From Clostridiales bacterium (GTDB lineage: Bacteria; Bacillota; Clostridia; Oscillospirales; Ruminococcaceae), in NCBI GenBank assembly GCA_012800685.1, contig JAAZIT010000173.1:1-6534 (forward strand): a DNA stretch of 6,534 nucleotides, written 5' to 3'. The position numbers and the translations under genes are program-made. Shown in pieces: positions 1 through 5,431 of the stretch. The notes beneath the pieces are model-generated. The model was not told the origin of the DNA and searched no databases. It worked only from the letters and a program-made list of their open reading frames with translations. How positions within the stretch are numbered: the first letter of the stretch is position 1; each line of letters opens with the position of its first letter.

Positions 1-578
1 GTATTATCACTATCTACGGTATATCTAGTTAATTTATTTCCGTCAATTGTTACTTCTTCTGCTTTTGTAACTAACTCTGAATATTCAGCCAATTCTTCAG
101 AAATATCAATACCACTAAAATAGTCTTCAGTAGCTTCGTCACCCACATCTTCTACGCTATACACCTTATTAGCATCACTAATTCCATATGCTTTTCCATC
201 AAGAACTAGTATAATCATTTCAGTACCAAACATATTCATTTTGATGTACATATCTTTTCCATTTGTGGTTAATACAATTGGGTATTCAGCTTCGGCTGTT
301 ATCATGTTATAGCTCATTGTAAATTCTTTAGACATATCAAATGTTAAAGCCTTTTTAAGTTCTTCCTCATTAATATCAACTTCTTTACCCACTGTCTCTT
401 TCGCAGGTGTAGCAACATCAGTACCTAATGTAAATTCAAGATCTTTAGCTATAACGCTGTCGCTAGAATCTTTGCTATTGTCTTTCTTTTTATTTTTATT
501 GTCATCGTCTTTTCCACAGGCAGTCAAAACTGAGCCCATCATCATTACTGACAATAAAAGTGCTAATAATTTTTTCAT
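1..578 (-). CDS. Secreted lipoprotein of unknown function, C-terminus beyond the left edge
   Basis: Reading back from the ATG at 578 gives 192 full codons with no stop before the window edge. The protein begins MKKLLALLLSVMMMGSVLTAC, a lysine-plus-hydrophobic lipoprotein signal with lipobox LTAC (residues 18-21), so Cys21 should be lipidated and the protein anchored outside the membrane. Residues 22-42 are a charged Lys/Asp/Asn/Ser linker. The rest alternates polar and hydrophobic residues (for example KDMYIKMNMFGTEMIILV, then DGKAYGIS), which suggests a beta-rich domain. This loosely recalls LolA/LppX-like lipoproteins, but I cannot assign a family. The start is fixed by GGAGG at 588-592, nine bases upstream. 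It has its own promoter and seems to be transcribed alone here. The lipoprotein call is firm; the function is unknown. Confidence 0.88.
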   Translation of the reverse strand, partial: MKKLLALLLSVMMMGSVLTACGKDDDNKNKKKDNSKDSSDSVIAKDLEFTLGTDVATPAKETVGKEVDINEEELKKALTFDMSKEFTMSYNMITAEAEYPIVLTTNGKDMYIKMNMFGTEMIILVLDGKAYGISDANKVYSVEDVGDEATEDYFSGIDISEELAEYSELVTKAEEVTIDGNKLTRYTVDSDN

Positions 579-638
579 GTTTAATTTCCTCCATTAAATA
601 TGCTAAATTTGTTTGATAATATTTTCATCAACCTAAAC

Positions 639-667
639 ATTCTACCACGGAAACAGTTATTAGTCAA
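639..667 (-). promoter_or_regulatory. Sigma-A promoter of the lipoprotein gene
   Basis: On the minus strand, -35 TTGACT (662-667) is separated by 17 bases from -10 TAGAAT (639-644). TGG directly before the -10 makes it an extended -10 (TGn). Transcription should begin near 632, giving a leader of about 54 bases before the ATG at 578. Confidence 0.7.
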
Positions 668-901
668 TATATTTAATTAGACATTCTATGAAAACATTTA
701 CCAAAAAAACATACTTGTTTAAAATTGCAGCCTCACGCATCAATTAAAACACTTAGTTTAAAATAAAAACCATATAGATATTACATAATTAACCCTTTAA
801 AATAAGTTTTTTATAACAAATAATAATCTTATAAAGTCTAATAGAATTTAAACATAGCAATTCAAGTAGCATTATCACCTCAAACTATACCCTAGAATCA
901 G
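668..901. other. AT-rich intergenic stretch with no supported gene
   Basis: About 230 bases lie between the lipoprotein promoter and the terminator at 902-934. The stretch is very AT-rich, with many stops in all frames. The only candidate reading frame is a 27-codon minus-strand ORF (789-872) that has a GAGG motif at a fair distance from its ATG but no promoter. It is discussed under the findings and is not called as a gene. Confidence 0.6.
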
Positions 902-934
902 AAAACACCGTTTAATTTATTTAAACGGTGTTTT
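902..934 (-). terminator. Rho-independent terminator of the UPF0237-UPF0210 operon
   Basis: A perfect 14-bp inverted repeat pairs AAAACACCGTTTAA (902-915) with TTAAACGGTGTTTT (921-934) around a 5-base loop. It begins 10 bases past the stop codon (945-947) of the UPF0210 gene. The stem has a GC core (CACCG/CGGTG) flanked by A/T tracts, so on the minus strand the transcript ends in UUUU. The hairpin is symmetric and could also stop transcription coming from the left. Confidence 0.85.
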
Positions 935-944
935 AATACTTAAT

Positions 945-2300
945 TTAGTTTTTAAGACTGTGAAGAGGTGCAGGAATTTGTCCACCTCTATTAATAAATT
1001 TTGAAGGTGATTGTTTTTTCAGTGGCATAACTGGTCCACAGCCAAATAATCCACCCCAATCAAGCTCATCGCCAACATCCATACCAATTGCTGGAATAAT
1101 ACGAACAGCAGTGGTTTTTGTGTTAACCATACCAATTGCCGCCTCATCTGCAATAATAGCAGCAATAATATCAGGCTCAGTATCTCCAGGAACAACAATC
1201 ATATCAAGTCCAACAGAACAAACCGCTGTCATTGCCTCAAGCTTTTCAATTGTTAAACAGCCACTCTTTGCGGCATCAATCATACCAGCATCTTCTGAAA
1301 CAGGAATAAATGCCCCTGAAAGTCCTCCAATTCTTGAGCAAGCCATTACACCACCTTTTTTAACAGCATCGTTAAGAAGTGCTAGTGTAGCAGTTGTACC
1401 ATGAGTACCACACTGTTCAAGACCAATTTCTTCAAGAATATGAGCCACACTATCTCCTACTGCTGGAGTAGGAGCAAGGGAAAGGTCAACAATTCCAAAT
1501 GGAACTCCAAGTCTTTCTGAAGCAGTAACACCAACAAGCTGTCCAACTCTAGTGATTTTATATGATGTCTTTTTAATTATATCTGAAATTTCCGTAATAT
1601 TCGCATCTGGGTATTTAGAGAGAGCTGCACGAACAACTCCCGGTCCTGAAACACCGACATTAATCATAACATCAGGCTCACCAACACCGTGAAATGCACC
1701 AGCCATAAATGGATTGTCTTCAACAGCATTACAGAAAACAACTAGCTTAGCAGCACCAAAGCATGCTTTATCAACAGTACTCTCTGCACAATCCTTAACA
1801 ATTTTACCCATAATCTTGCAAGCGTCAAGGTTAATACCTGTTTTTGTTGAACCAATGTTTACAGATGAACAAACTTTTTCAGTTGTACTTAATGCCTCTG
1901 GAATTGAGTTAATAAGCTCAATATCACCAGCAGAAAATCCCTTTTGAACTAAAGCGGAGTAACCACCAATCAAGTCAACGCCTACCGCTTTTGCGGCTCT
2001 GTCCATTGCATGAGCAAATTTAACAGGTGAGCATTTGCAGGCGGCTGAAACAATTGCAATTGGAGTAACTGAAATCCTCTTATTAATAATAGGAATACCA
2101 AATTCCTTAGAAATGTCATTTGCAACACTAACAAGATTTTCAGCACAGCTAGTAATCTTGTTATAAACATTTTCGCAAGCCACGTCAATGTTGTTATCAA
2201 TACAATCGAGAAGTGAAATTCCCATTGTAATTGTTCTGATATCAAGACATTCATCTTGAATCATTCTTATAGTTTCAAGTATATCATAAGCGTTAAGCAT
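945..2300 (-). CDS. UPF0210 / DUF711 'PFL family' protein
   Basis: This 451-residue protein has the full length usual for UPF0210 (DUF711), often named 'PFL family protein' from structural resemblance to pyruvate formate-lyase. The match rests on the N-terminus (ETIRMI near 9-14, then LDIRTITMGISLLDC at 19-33) and on later blocks: ISVTPIAIVSA (76-86), GPGVVRAAL (219-227), QCGTHGTTATLALLND (297-312), RIGGLSGAFIPVSEDAGM (323-340) and DWGGLFGCGPVMPL (414-427). Cys298 sits in a His/Gly/Thr-rich loop that may be part of an active site. I see no glycyl-radical signature, so pyruvate formate-lyase activity should not be assumed. It is probably cytosolic. AAAGGAGA (2307-2314) lies six bases upstream of the ATG. 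It is the second gene of an operon, 47 bases after the UPF0237 ACT protein, its usual partner. The family's reaction is unknown. Confidence 0.92.
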   Translation of the reverse strand: MLNAYDILETIRMIQDECLDIRTITMGISLLDCIDNNIDVACENVYNKITSCAENLVSVANDISKEFGIPIINKRISVTPIAIVSAACKCSPVKFAHAMDRAAKAVGVDLIGGYSALVQKGFSAGDIELINSIPEALSTTEKVCSSVNIGSTKTGINLDACKIMGKIVKDCAESTVDKACFGAAKLVVFCNAVEDNPFMAGAFHGVGEPDVMINVGVSGPGVVRAALSKYPDANITEISDIIKKTSYKITRVGQLVGVTASERLGVPFGIVDLSLAPTPAVGDSVAHILEEIGLEQCGTHGTTATLALLNDAVKKGGVMACSRIGGLSGAFIPVSEDAGMIDAAKSGCLTIEKLEAMTAVCSVGLDMIVVPGDTEPDIIAAIIADEAAIGMVNTKTTAVRIIPAIGMDVGDELDWGGLFGCGPVMPLKKQSPSKFINRGGQIPAPLHSLKN

Positions 2301-2347
2301 AAAGTATCTCCTTTAAAATTAGAATGTAAAAAGCTAAATCAAACTAG

Positions 2348-2617
2348 TTAGATATGGTGCATACAATTAAAAATATCTTCATGCATAGTATGAATTGAAA
2401 GGCTAAGGTCTTTCCCTAGCGCTGACATGTTATCCGAAAGCTCAGCAAATGGAATACTTAAATTTGAAATATCCACTAACATAATCATAGCGAACACGTC
2501 CTGTAAAACAGACTGTGTAACCTCTATAACATTTGCATTATATTCTGAACAACGTGTTGAAACCTTTGCAAGAATGCCGATTGCATCATGTCCAATAACC
2601 GTAATAACTGCTCTCAT
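2348..2617 (-). CDS. UPF0237 ACT-domain protein, partner of UPF0210
   Basis: This 89-residue protein is a single ACT domain. The N-terminus MRAVITVIGHDAIGILAKVS has the first strand and the D-x-x-G-I turn (Asp11, Gly14, Ile15) where ACT domains bind a small ligand, often an amino acid. The next strand is ANVIEVTQSVLQDVFAMIM (28-46), followed by a helix and a last strand. Length and sequence fit UPF0237. The frame is open up to 2683, but the start at 2617 is chosen because GGAGGA (2624-2629) precedes it at good spacing. The longer version would add a poorly conserved 22-residue extension and begin inside the promoter. It is the first gene of the operon with UPF0210. A regulatory or ligand-sensing subunit is plausible by analogy with other ACT proteins, but this is an inference. 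Confidence 0.9.
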   Translation of the reverse strand: MRAVITVIGHDAIGILAKVSTRCSEYNANVIEVTQSVLQDVFAMIMLVDISNLSIPFAELSDNMSALGKDLSLSIHTMHEDIFNCMHHI

Positions 2618-2663
2618 TGTAAATCCTCCATGTAAAAATAATTTGTATAAAATATATAATATC

Positions 2664-2691
2664 AGTATAACACATTTAGACAAAAAAGCAA
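2664..2691 (-). promoter_or_regulatory. Promoter of the UPF0237-UPF0210 operon
   Basis: On the minus strand, -35 TTGCTT (2686-2691) is 16 bases from -10 TATACT (2664-2669), with TGT before the -10 (extended TGn). The start of transcription should be near 2657, about 40 bases before the ATG. It stands back to back with the plus-strand promoter at 2726-2754. Confidence 0.65.
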
Positions 2692-2725
2692 ATGTATTAT
2701 TGCAACAATTTTGTTATATTTTTTC

Positions 2726-2754
2726 TTGAGTATTATGTAATTATTTGATATAAT
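2726..2754 (+). promoter_or_regulatory. Promoter of the PHP phosphatase gene
   Basis: -35 TTGAGT (2726-2731) and a perfect -10 TATAAT (2749-2754) are separated by 17 bases, with TGA in front of the -10 (extended TGn). Transcription should begin near 2761, leaving a leader of about 53 bases with GAGAGGA (2797-2803) as the ribosome binding site. Confidence 0.75.
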
Positions 2755-2813
2755 CTATATATAGCATTCTTTTAAAATAGATAACCTATGAATACTGAGA
2801 GGATAAATATATT

Positions 2814-3683
2814 ATGAATTTAAATGGTTTTACCGATTGCCATACCCACACATCTTTTTCACCTGATTCTGACGCATCTGCTATAGATATGTGTAATAGG
2901 GCTTTGGAGCTTGGGCTTTCTGCCTATGCAATAACCGACCACGCCGAATGTAACAGGTGGTATGGAATAGAGCATTATTCGAGTGCAGTTCCTAATGCAT
3001 ATGATACATATAATTGTGGACTTGATTTTGAGAATTCCCTAGCATTTTCAACAAAGCTTAAAGAAGAATATAAAGGAAAGCTTAACCTTATTGCAGGAAT
3101 TGAATTAGGACAAGCCACTCATGATTTTGAGGTTGCTGATAAAGCTGTTAGCGATAAACGACTTGATTTTGTTATTGGCTCAATACATCAGCTTCAAGGA
3201 TATGACGACTTCGCATTTTTGAAATATGAAAATGAAAATCCACTAGATATAAAGGCGGTAAACGAACTTCTCAAAAAGAACTACCTTGAAATTCTAAATC
3301 TTGCTAAATGGGGTAAATTCGATGTTTTAGGGCATTTAACTTATACCTTAAGATATATTGAGGGTGATGCAGGTATTAAAGTTGACATGACTTTATTTGA
3401 CGATATAATAGAAGAAATATTTAAAACAATTATACAAAATGGTAATGGCATAGAAATTAACACCTCAGGGCTAAGACAAAAATATGGTCAACCATTCCCT
3501 ACCCCTAATTATGTAAAAATGTACAAGGATTTAGGTGGAGAAATACTGACTTTAGGCTCTGACGCACACCGTCCTGAAGATATAGGAAAAGGAATTAAAG
3601 AAGGAACTGAAATTGCTAAAATTTGTGGATTTAAATATATAGCATACTATAAAGAAAGAAAACCTAATTTTATAAAGCTATAA
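2814..3683 (+). CDS. PHP-family phosphatase, histidinol-phosphatase (HisJ/HisK) type
   Basis: This 289-residue protein is a full-length PHP-domain metal hydrolase. The metal-binding motifs appear in order: DCHTHTSFSPDS (8-19, with His10, His12 and Asp18), TDHAE (41-45), GIELG (95-99, Glu97), GSIHQL (122-127, His125), GHLTY (173-177, His174) and GSDAHRPEDIG (248-258, Asp250 and His252). This set fits the HisJ/HisK family, which removes phosphate from histidinol phosphate in the penultimate steps of histidine synthesis. Glu214 and Arg221 (IEINTSGLR) also match that family. All expected ligands are present, so it should be active and cytosolic. No other his gene lies in the window and it is transcribed alone, so the physiological substrate is not certain; PHP proteins also include other phosphoesterases. 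The start is set by GAGAGGA ten bases upstream. Confidence 0.88.
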   Translation: MNLNGFTDCHTHTSFSPDSDASAIDMCNRALELGLSAYAITDHAECNRWYGIEHYSSAVPNAYDTYNCGLDFENSLAFSTKLKEEYKGKLNLIAGIELGQATHDFEVADKAVSDKRLDFVIGSIHQLQGYDDFAFLKYENENPLDIKAVNELLKKNYLEILNLAKWGKFDVLGHLTYTLRYIEGDAGIKVDMTLFDDIIEEIFKTIIQNGNGIEINTSGLRQKYGQPFPTPNYVKMYKDLGGEILTLGSDAHRPEDIGKGIKEGTEIAKICGFKYIAYYKERKPNFIKL

Positions 3684-3690
3684 AACATAA

Positions 3691-3726
3691 AACTCTAGTA
3701 GGAAAAAAATCCTGCTAGAGTTTTTT
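3691..3726 (+). terminator. Terminator shared by the convergent phosphatase and kinase genes
   Basis: AACTCTAGTAGGA (3691-3703) pairs with TCCTGCTAGAGTT (3710-3722) in a 13-bp stem containing one U-G wobble in the plus-strand RNA, followed by a run of T to 3726. It lies in the 48-base gap between two stop codons. On the minus strand the wobble becomes an A-C mismatch, but a U-rich tail (TTATGTTTTA) follows, so it probably works in both directions and better on the plus strand. Confidence 0.85.
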
Positions 3727-3731
3727 AAAAT

Positions 3732-4589
3732 TTATAGTGTTTTAAAATTTCTTAAAACTTGATAATCTGTAAGCCATTTTAAACAAGGCTCAAAAATAAT
3801 TCCATCTCTAGTATCAGTTTGATAACTAAATGTGGTTTTAATTGCAAGCTCTGTAAATGATGTTGCTCTGTCAATAGCAATTGGCAAGCTATCACCTTTT
3901 GCAATTCCACCAACTAAAACGCTGGAAAACATATCCCCGCTTCCCGAATAATGTCTTGGGACATAATCACAGTTGACTTTCCAAAAAGTGTTTGTTTCTC
4001 TGTCATAACCTACATTGCATATAGAACCGTCTGCTAGGGGAACAGTAGTTATAACAACTGTTTTAGGTCCTTTTTCAGAAAGCCTAACTAACCAGCTTTT
4101 CACCTCTGTTGTTCTTAGCTGAGCTGTTGGATATTTTTCACCTAATAAAATTGAAGCCTCTGTTAGATTTGGGGTAATAATGTCGGCAACAGCTGCAAGC
4201 TCAACCATTCTGTTACAAAGCTCATTTGTATAAGTTTTATAAGGTTTTCCATTATCCCCCATAACAGGGTCACAAACTTTCAAAGCATTTGGATAAGCAT
4301 TAAAAAAATCACGACAGTGGTCAATTTGTTCATCTGAGGCTAAAAACCCACTGTAAATACAATCAAATTTTATTTTCATTTGTTTATAATGTGCGAGAGC
4401 TGGATCTATGTAGTCCGTAAGATCACGCATAACAAACCCATTATATCCAGTATGTGCCGACAAAACAACAGTTGGTACTGGGCAGACTTGAATACCCATT
4501 GCGGAAAGAATTGGTATAATAACTGTTAAAGAACACCTGCCCACGCCTGAAATATCATGTATGGCAGCAACCTTTAAATTTTGATTCAT
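3732..4589 (-). CDS. Pyridoxal/pyridoxamine kinase (PdxK/PdxY type)
   Basis: This 285-residue ribokinase-fold protein uses ATP to phosphorylate vitamin B6 vitamers in the salvage route to pyridoxal phosphate. Visible motifs are the substrate-side HDISGVGRCSLT (11-22), SAHTGYNGF (44-52), DPVMGDNGKPY (107-117), ITPNLTEASILLG (138-150) and the C-terminal YSGSGDMFSSVLVGG (214-228). GSGD (216-219) forms the anion hole and Asp219 is the expected catalytic base. Length and motif order fit a complete, active enzyme of the clostridial pyridoxamine kinase group. A related ribokinase-family enzyme such as a hydroxymethylpyrimidine kinase is less likely, given the HDISGVGR and HTGY signatures. The start is supported by GGAG (4601-4604), 11 bases upstream. 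It is transcribed alone, convergent with the phosphatase gene. Confidence 0.9.
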   Translation of the reverse strand: MNQNLKVAAIHDISGVGRCSLTVIIPILSAMGIQVCPVPTVVLSAHTGYNGFVMRDLTDYIDPALAHYKQMKIKFDCIYSGFLASDEQIDHCRDFFNAYPNALKVCDPVMGDNGKPYKTYTNELCNRMVELAAVADIITPNLTEASILLGEKYPTAQLRTTEVKSWLVRLSEKGPKTVVITTVPLADGSICNVGYDRETNTFWKVNCDYVPRHYSGSGDMFSSVLVGGIAKGDSLPIAIDRATSFTELAIKTTFSYQTDTRDGIIFEPCLKWLTDYQVLRNFKTL

Positions 4590-4625
4590 ATAAATATCAT
4601 CTCCAAAACAACTTAAAATATAATA

Positions 4626-4652
4626 AAGCTTTTAATTATAAAAAATTAAAGC
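4626..4652 (-). promoter_or_regulatory. AU hairpin in the leader of the pyridoxamine kinase mRNA
   Basis: GCTTTTAATT (4628-4637) is complementary to AATTAAAGC (4644-4652) with one bulged base. In the minus-strand transcript this is a weak 9-bp stem, followed by a U-rich stretch and then the ribosome binding site. It could be a leader structure or a weak attenuator. It does not match a riboswitch I know. Confidence 0.3.
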
Positions 4653-4697
4653 CTAAAATTGCTAAATACTAATTAATTTTCCAAATCAATATTTTCA

Positions 4698-4726
4698 ATT
4701 ATATCATCAATACGAATAATTTACAA
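4698..4726 (-). promoter_or_regulatory. Promoter of the pyridoxamine kinase gene
   Basis: On the minus strand, -35 TTGTAA (4721-4726) and a perfect -10 TATAAT (4698-4703) are 17 bases apart, with TGA before the -10 (extended TGn). The start should be near 4691, which leaves an untranslated leader of about 100 bases, the longest in the window. Confidence 0.7.
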
Positions 4727-4740
4727 CATTTATTAACGAT

Positions 4741-4757
4741 ACTGGAAATATTTCAGT
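4741..4757. repeat. Short inverted repeat in the divergent kinase/small-protein region
   Basis: ACTGGAAATATTTCAGT is an inverted repeat (ACTG-AAAT / ATTT-CAGT) with one extra G. It lies just upstream of the kinase -35 box (4721-4726) and about 60 bases before the small gene at 4816. Its size and place would suit a regulator binding site, but no regulator is known. Confidence 0.35.
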
Positions 4758-4815
4758 CTAATATACAAAGCTTTTCGACAAATAATAACTATATAGATTA
4801 GAAAGAGGTGATAAT

Positions 4816-4989
4816 ATGAATATGTCAGCTATTACAAAAGGAATTGCTATGGGCGTTGCTGTTGGCGCAGTAACTTACACTGTTTCAAATGCTACAAAAC
4901 ACCAAAAAAAGAAAATGAAGAGCAGCACTGGCAAAGCTATAAAGGCCGTTGGAGATATGGTTCAAGGCATAAGCTATATGTTTCACTAG
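4816..4989 (+). CDS. Conserved-looking 57-residue small protein, possibly membrane-associated
   Basis: The ORF runs from ATG 4816 to TAG 4987-4989 and is preceded by AGAGGTGATAAT, a strong ribosome binding site. The protein has a Gly/Ala/Val-rich segment ITKGIAMGVAVGAVTYTVSN (6-25) that could lie in or on the membrane. A lysine cluster follows (HQKKKMKSS, about 29-37), then an amphipathic tail, TGKAIKAVGDMVQGISYMF (38-56). This layout (short glycine-rich helix, basic stretch, then TGKAIKAVG) recalls small unnamed proteins I associate with Clostridia, but that is from memory and is not a named family. There is no lipobox or cleavage site. It is divergent from the kinase gene and is not tightly linked to the PadR operon. 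I see no clear sigma-A promoter in front of it, which might mean an alternative sigma factor. The ORF looks real; its function is unknown. Confidence 0.7.
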   Translation: MNMSAITKGIAMGVAVGAVTYTVSNATKHQKKKMKSSTGKAIKAVGDMVQGISYMFH

Positions 4990-5195
4990 ACGGTACAGAT
5001 TAAAAGTAATTAGTGGATAGTAAAGAGTTAGAGTTAGAAAAAATTTAGCATTAAGATTAGTATTAATGTTAGTATCAGTGTTTGTGTTTTAGTTACCGCT
5101 GGCGCTAGAACTCATATTATAGAAATAGTTATAATCTGTGTTGGTTTCTTTTTTATAAAAAATTTCTAGTAGCAATTTTCTTTGACAAATTTATG
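4990..5195. other. Intergenic stretch with degenerate repeat and GC-rich patch, no ORF
   Basis: No reading frame of useful length is open on either strand. The first half is G/T/A-rich and repetitive (see 5050-5091). It is followed by an isolated GC-rich patch, TTACCGCTGGCGCTAGAAC (5093-5111), unlike the surrounding AT-rich sequence. A TATAAT box at 5130-5135, with only a weak -35 (TAGAAC, 5106-5111), could be a promoter for a short RNA ending at the 5196-5234 terminator. Confidence 0.5.
5050..5091 (+). repeat. Degenerate hexamer tandem repeat, consensus about RTTAGT
   Basis: Seven consecutive 6-base units from 5050 share a register: ATTAAG, ATTAGT, ATTAAT, GTTAGT, then ATCAGT, GTTTGT, GTTTTA. 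Units two and four fit RTTAGT exactly and the others differ by one to three bases. A related GAGTTA duplication (5026-5037) lies just before it. There are almost no C bases on this strand. It looks like an old, decayed microsatellite. Confidence 0.55.
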
Positions 5196-5234
5196 AAAAT
5201 AGTCTCATCTTAAAAGCTAGGTGGGGCTATTTTT
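5196..5234 (+). terminator. Strong intrinsic terminator far from any stop codon
   Basis: AAAATAGTCTCATC (5196-5209) pairs along all 14 positions with GGTGGGGCTATTTT (5220-5233) if U-G wobbles are allowed, around a 10-base loop, and is followed by a U tract and then more T-rich sequence. The wobbles favour the plus-strand RNA, so it acts on plus-strand transcripts. The nearest upstream stop codon is about 207 bases away (4989). It therefore either ends a long 3' untranslated region of the 57-residue gene or ends a separate small RNA. Confidence 0.8.
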
Positions 5235-5326
5235 ACATATTTTTTGTTTAAGTTGTTATAATCAATAGCATTGGTTGCTTTTCATTTGTGGAAAACGCTG
5301 TATTTTTAGAAATTTTCAATATTGTA

Positions 5327-5355
5327 TTGACACGGTATATTATACGTTGTATAAT
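5327..5355 (+). promoter_or_regulatory. Consensus sigma-A promoter of the PadR operon
   Basis: -35 TTGACA (5327-5332) and -10 TATAAT (5350-5355) both match the consensus exactly and are 17 bases apart, the optimal spacing. Transcription should begin near 5362. So strong a promoter usually needs a repressor, and the dyad at 5335-5359 lies over its spacer and -10 box. Unlike the other promoters here it has no TGn extension. Confidence 0.88.
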
Positions 5356-5359
5356 ATGC
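5335..5359. promoter_or_regulatory. Candidate PadR operator overlapping the operon promoter
   Basis: The left half GTATATTATAC (5335-5345) and the right half GTATAATATGC (5349-5359) are inverted repeats matching at 10 of 11 positions around the 3-base centre GTT. The dyad covers the promoter spacer and the whole -10 box, so bound protein would exclude RNA polymerase. PadR proteins bind as dimers to AT-rich dyads and many repress their own operons, which makes the product of the next gene the obvious candidate. Confidence 0.6.
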
Positions 5360-5431
5360 TTAAAGAAACAATATGACAGACTTCATAATATTGTTTATTT
5401 GAAAAACAACCCTATGAAGAAAGGAGAAAAT

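Noticed and set aside
1111..1404. Plus-strand ORF of 97 codons
   Set aside because: It lies wholly inside the strongly supported UPF0210 gene on the other strand, has no ribosome binding site or promoter, and its composition is that of an antisense shadow.
1714..1947. Plus-strand ORF of 77 codons
   Set aside because: Antisense shadow of the UPF0210 gene with no start signals.
1982..2254. Minus-strand ORF of 90 codons
   Set aside because: Alternative frame of the UPF0210 gene; leucine-rich nonsense with no domain.
2618..2683. 22-residue N-terminal extension of the UPF0237 protein
   Set aside because: It would start inside the -10/-35 region; the internal ATG at 2617 has a good GGAGGA site and matches the usual family start.
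2427..2729. Plus-strand ORF of 100 codons
   Set aside because: Antisense to the UPF0237 gene and running through both divergent promoters; no ribosome binding site.
4792..4797. TATAGA as a -10 box for the 57-residue gene
   Set aside because: It would place the transcription start inside the ribosome binding site, and no -35 lies at the right distance.
5288..5431. Longer N-terminus for the PadR protein
   Set aside because: The extension contains the consensus promoter and operator, and the AAAGGAG site directs translation to the ATG at 5432.
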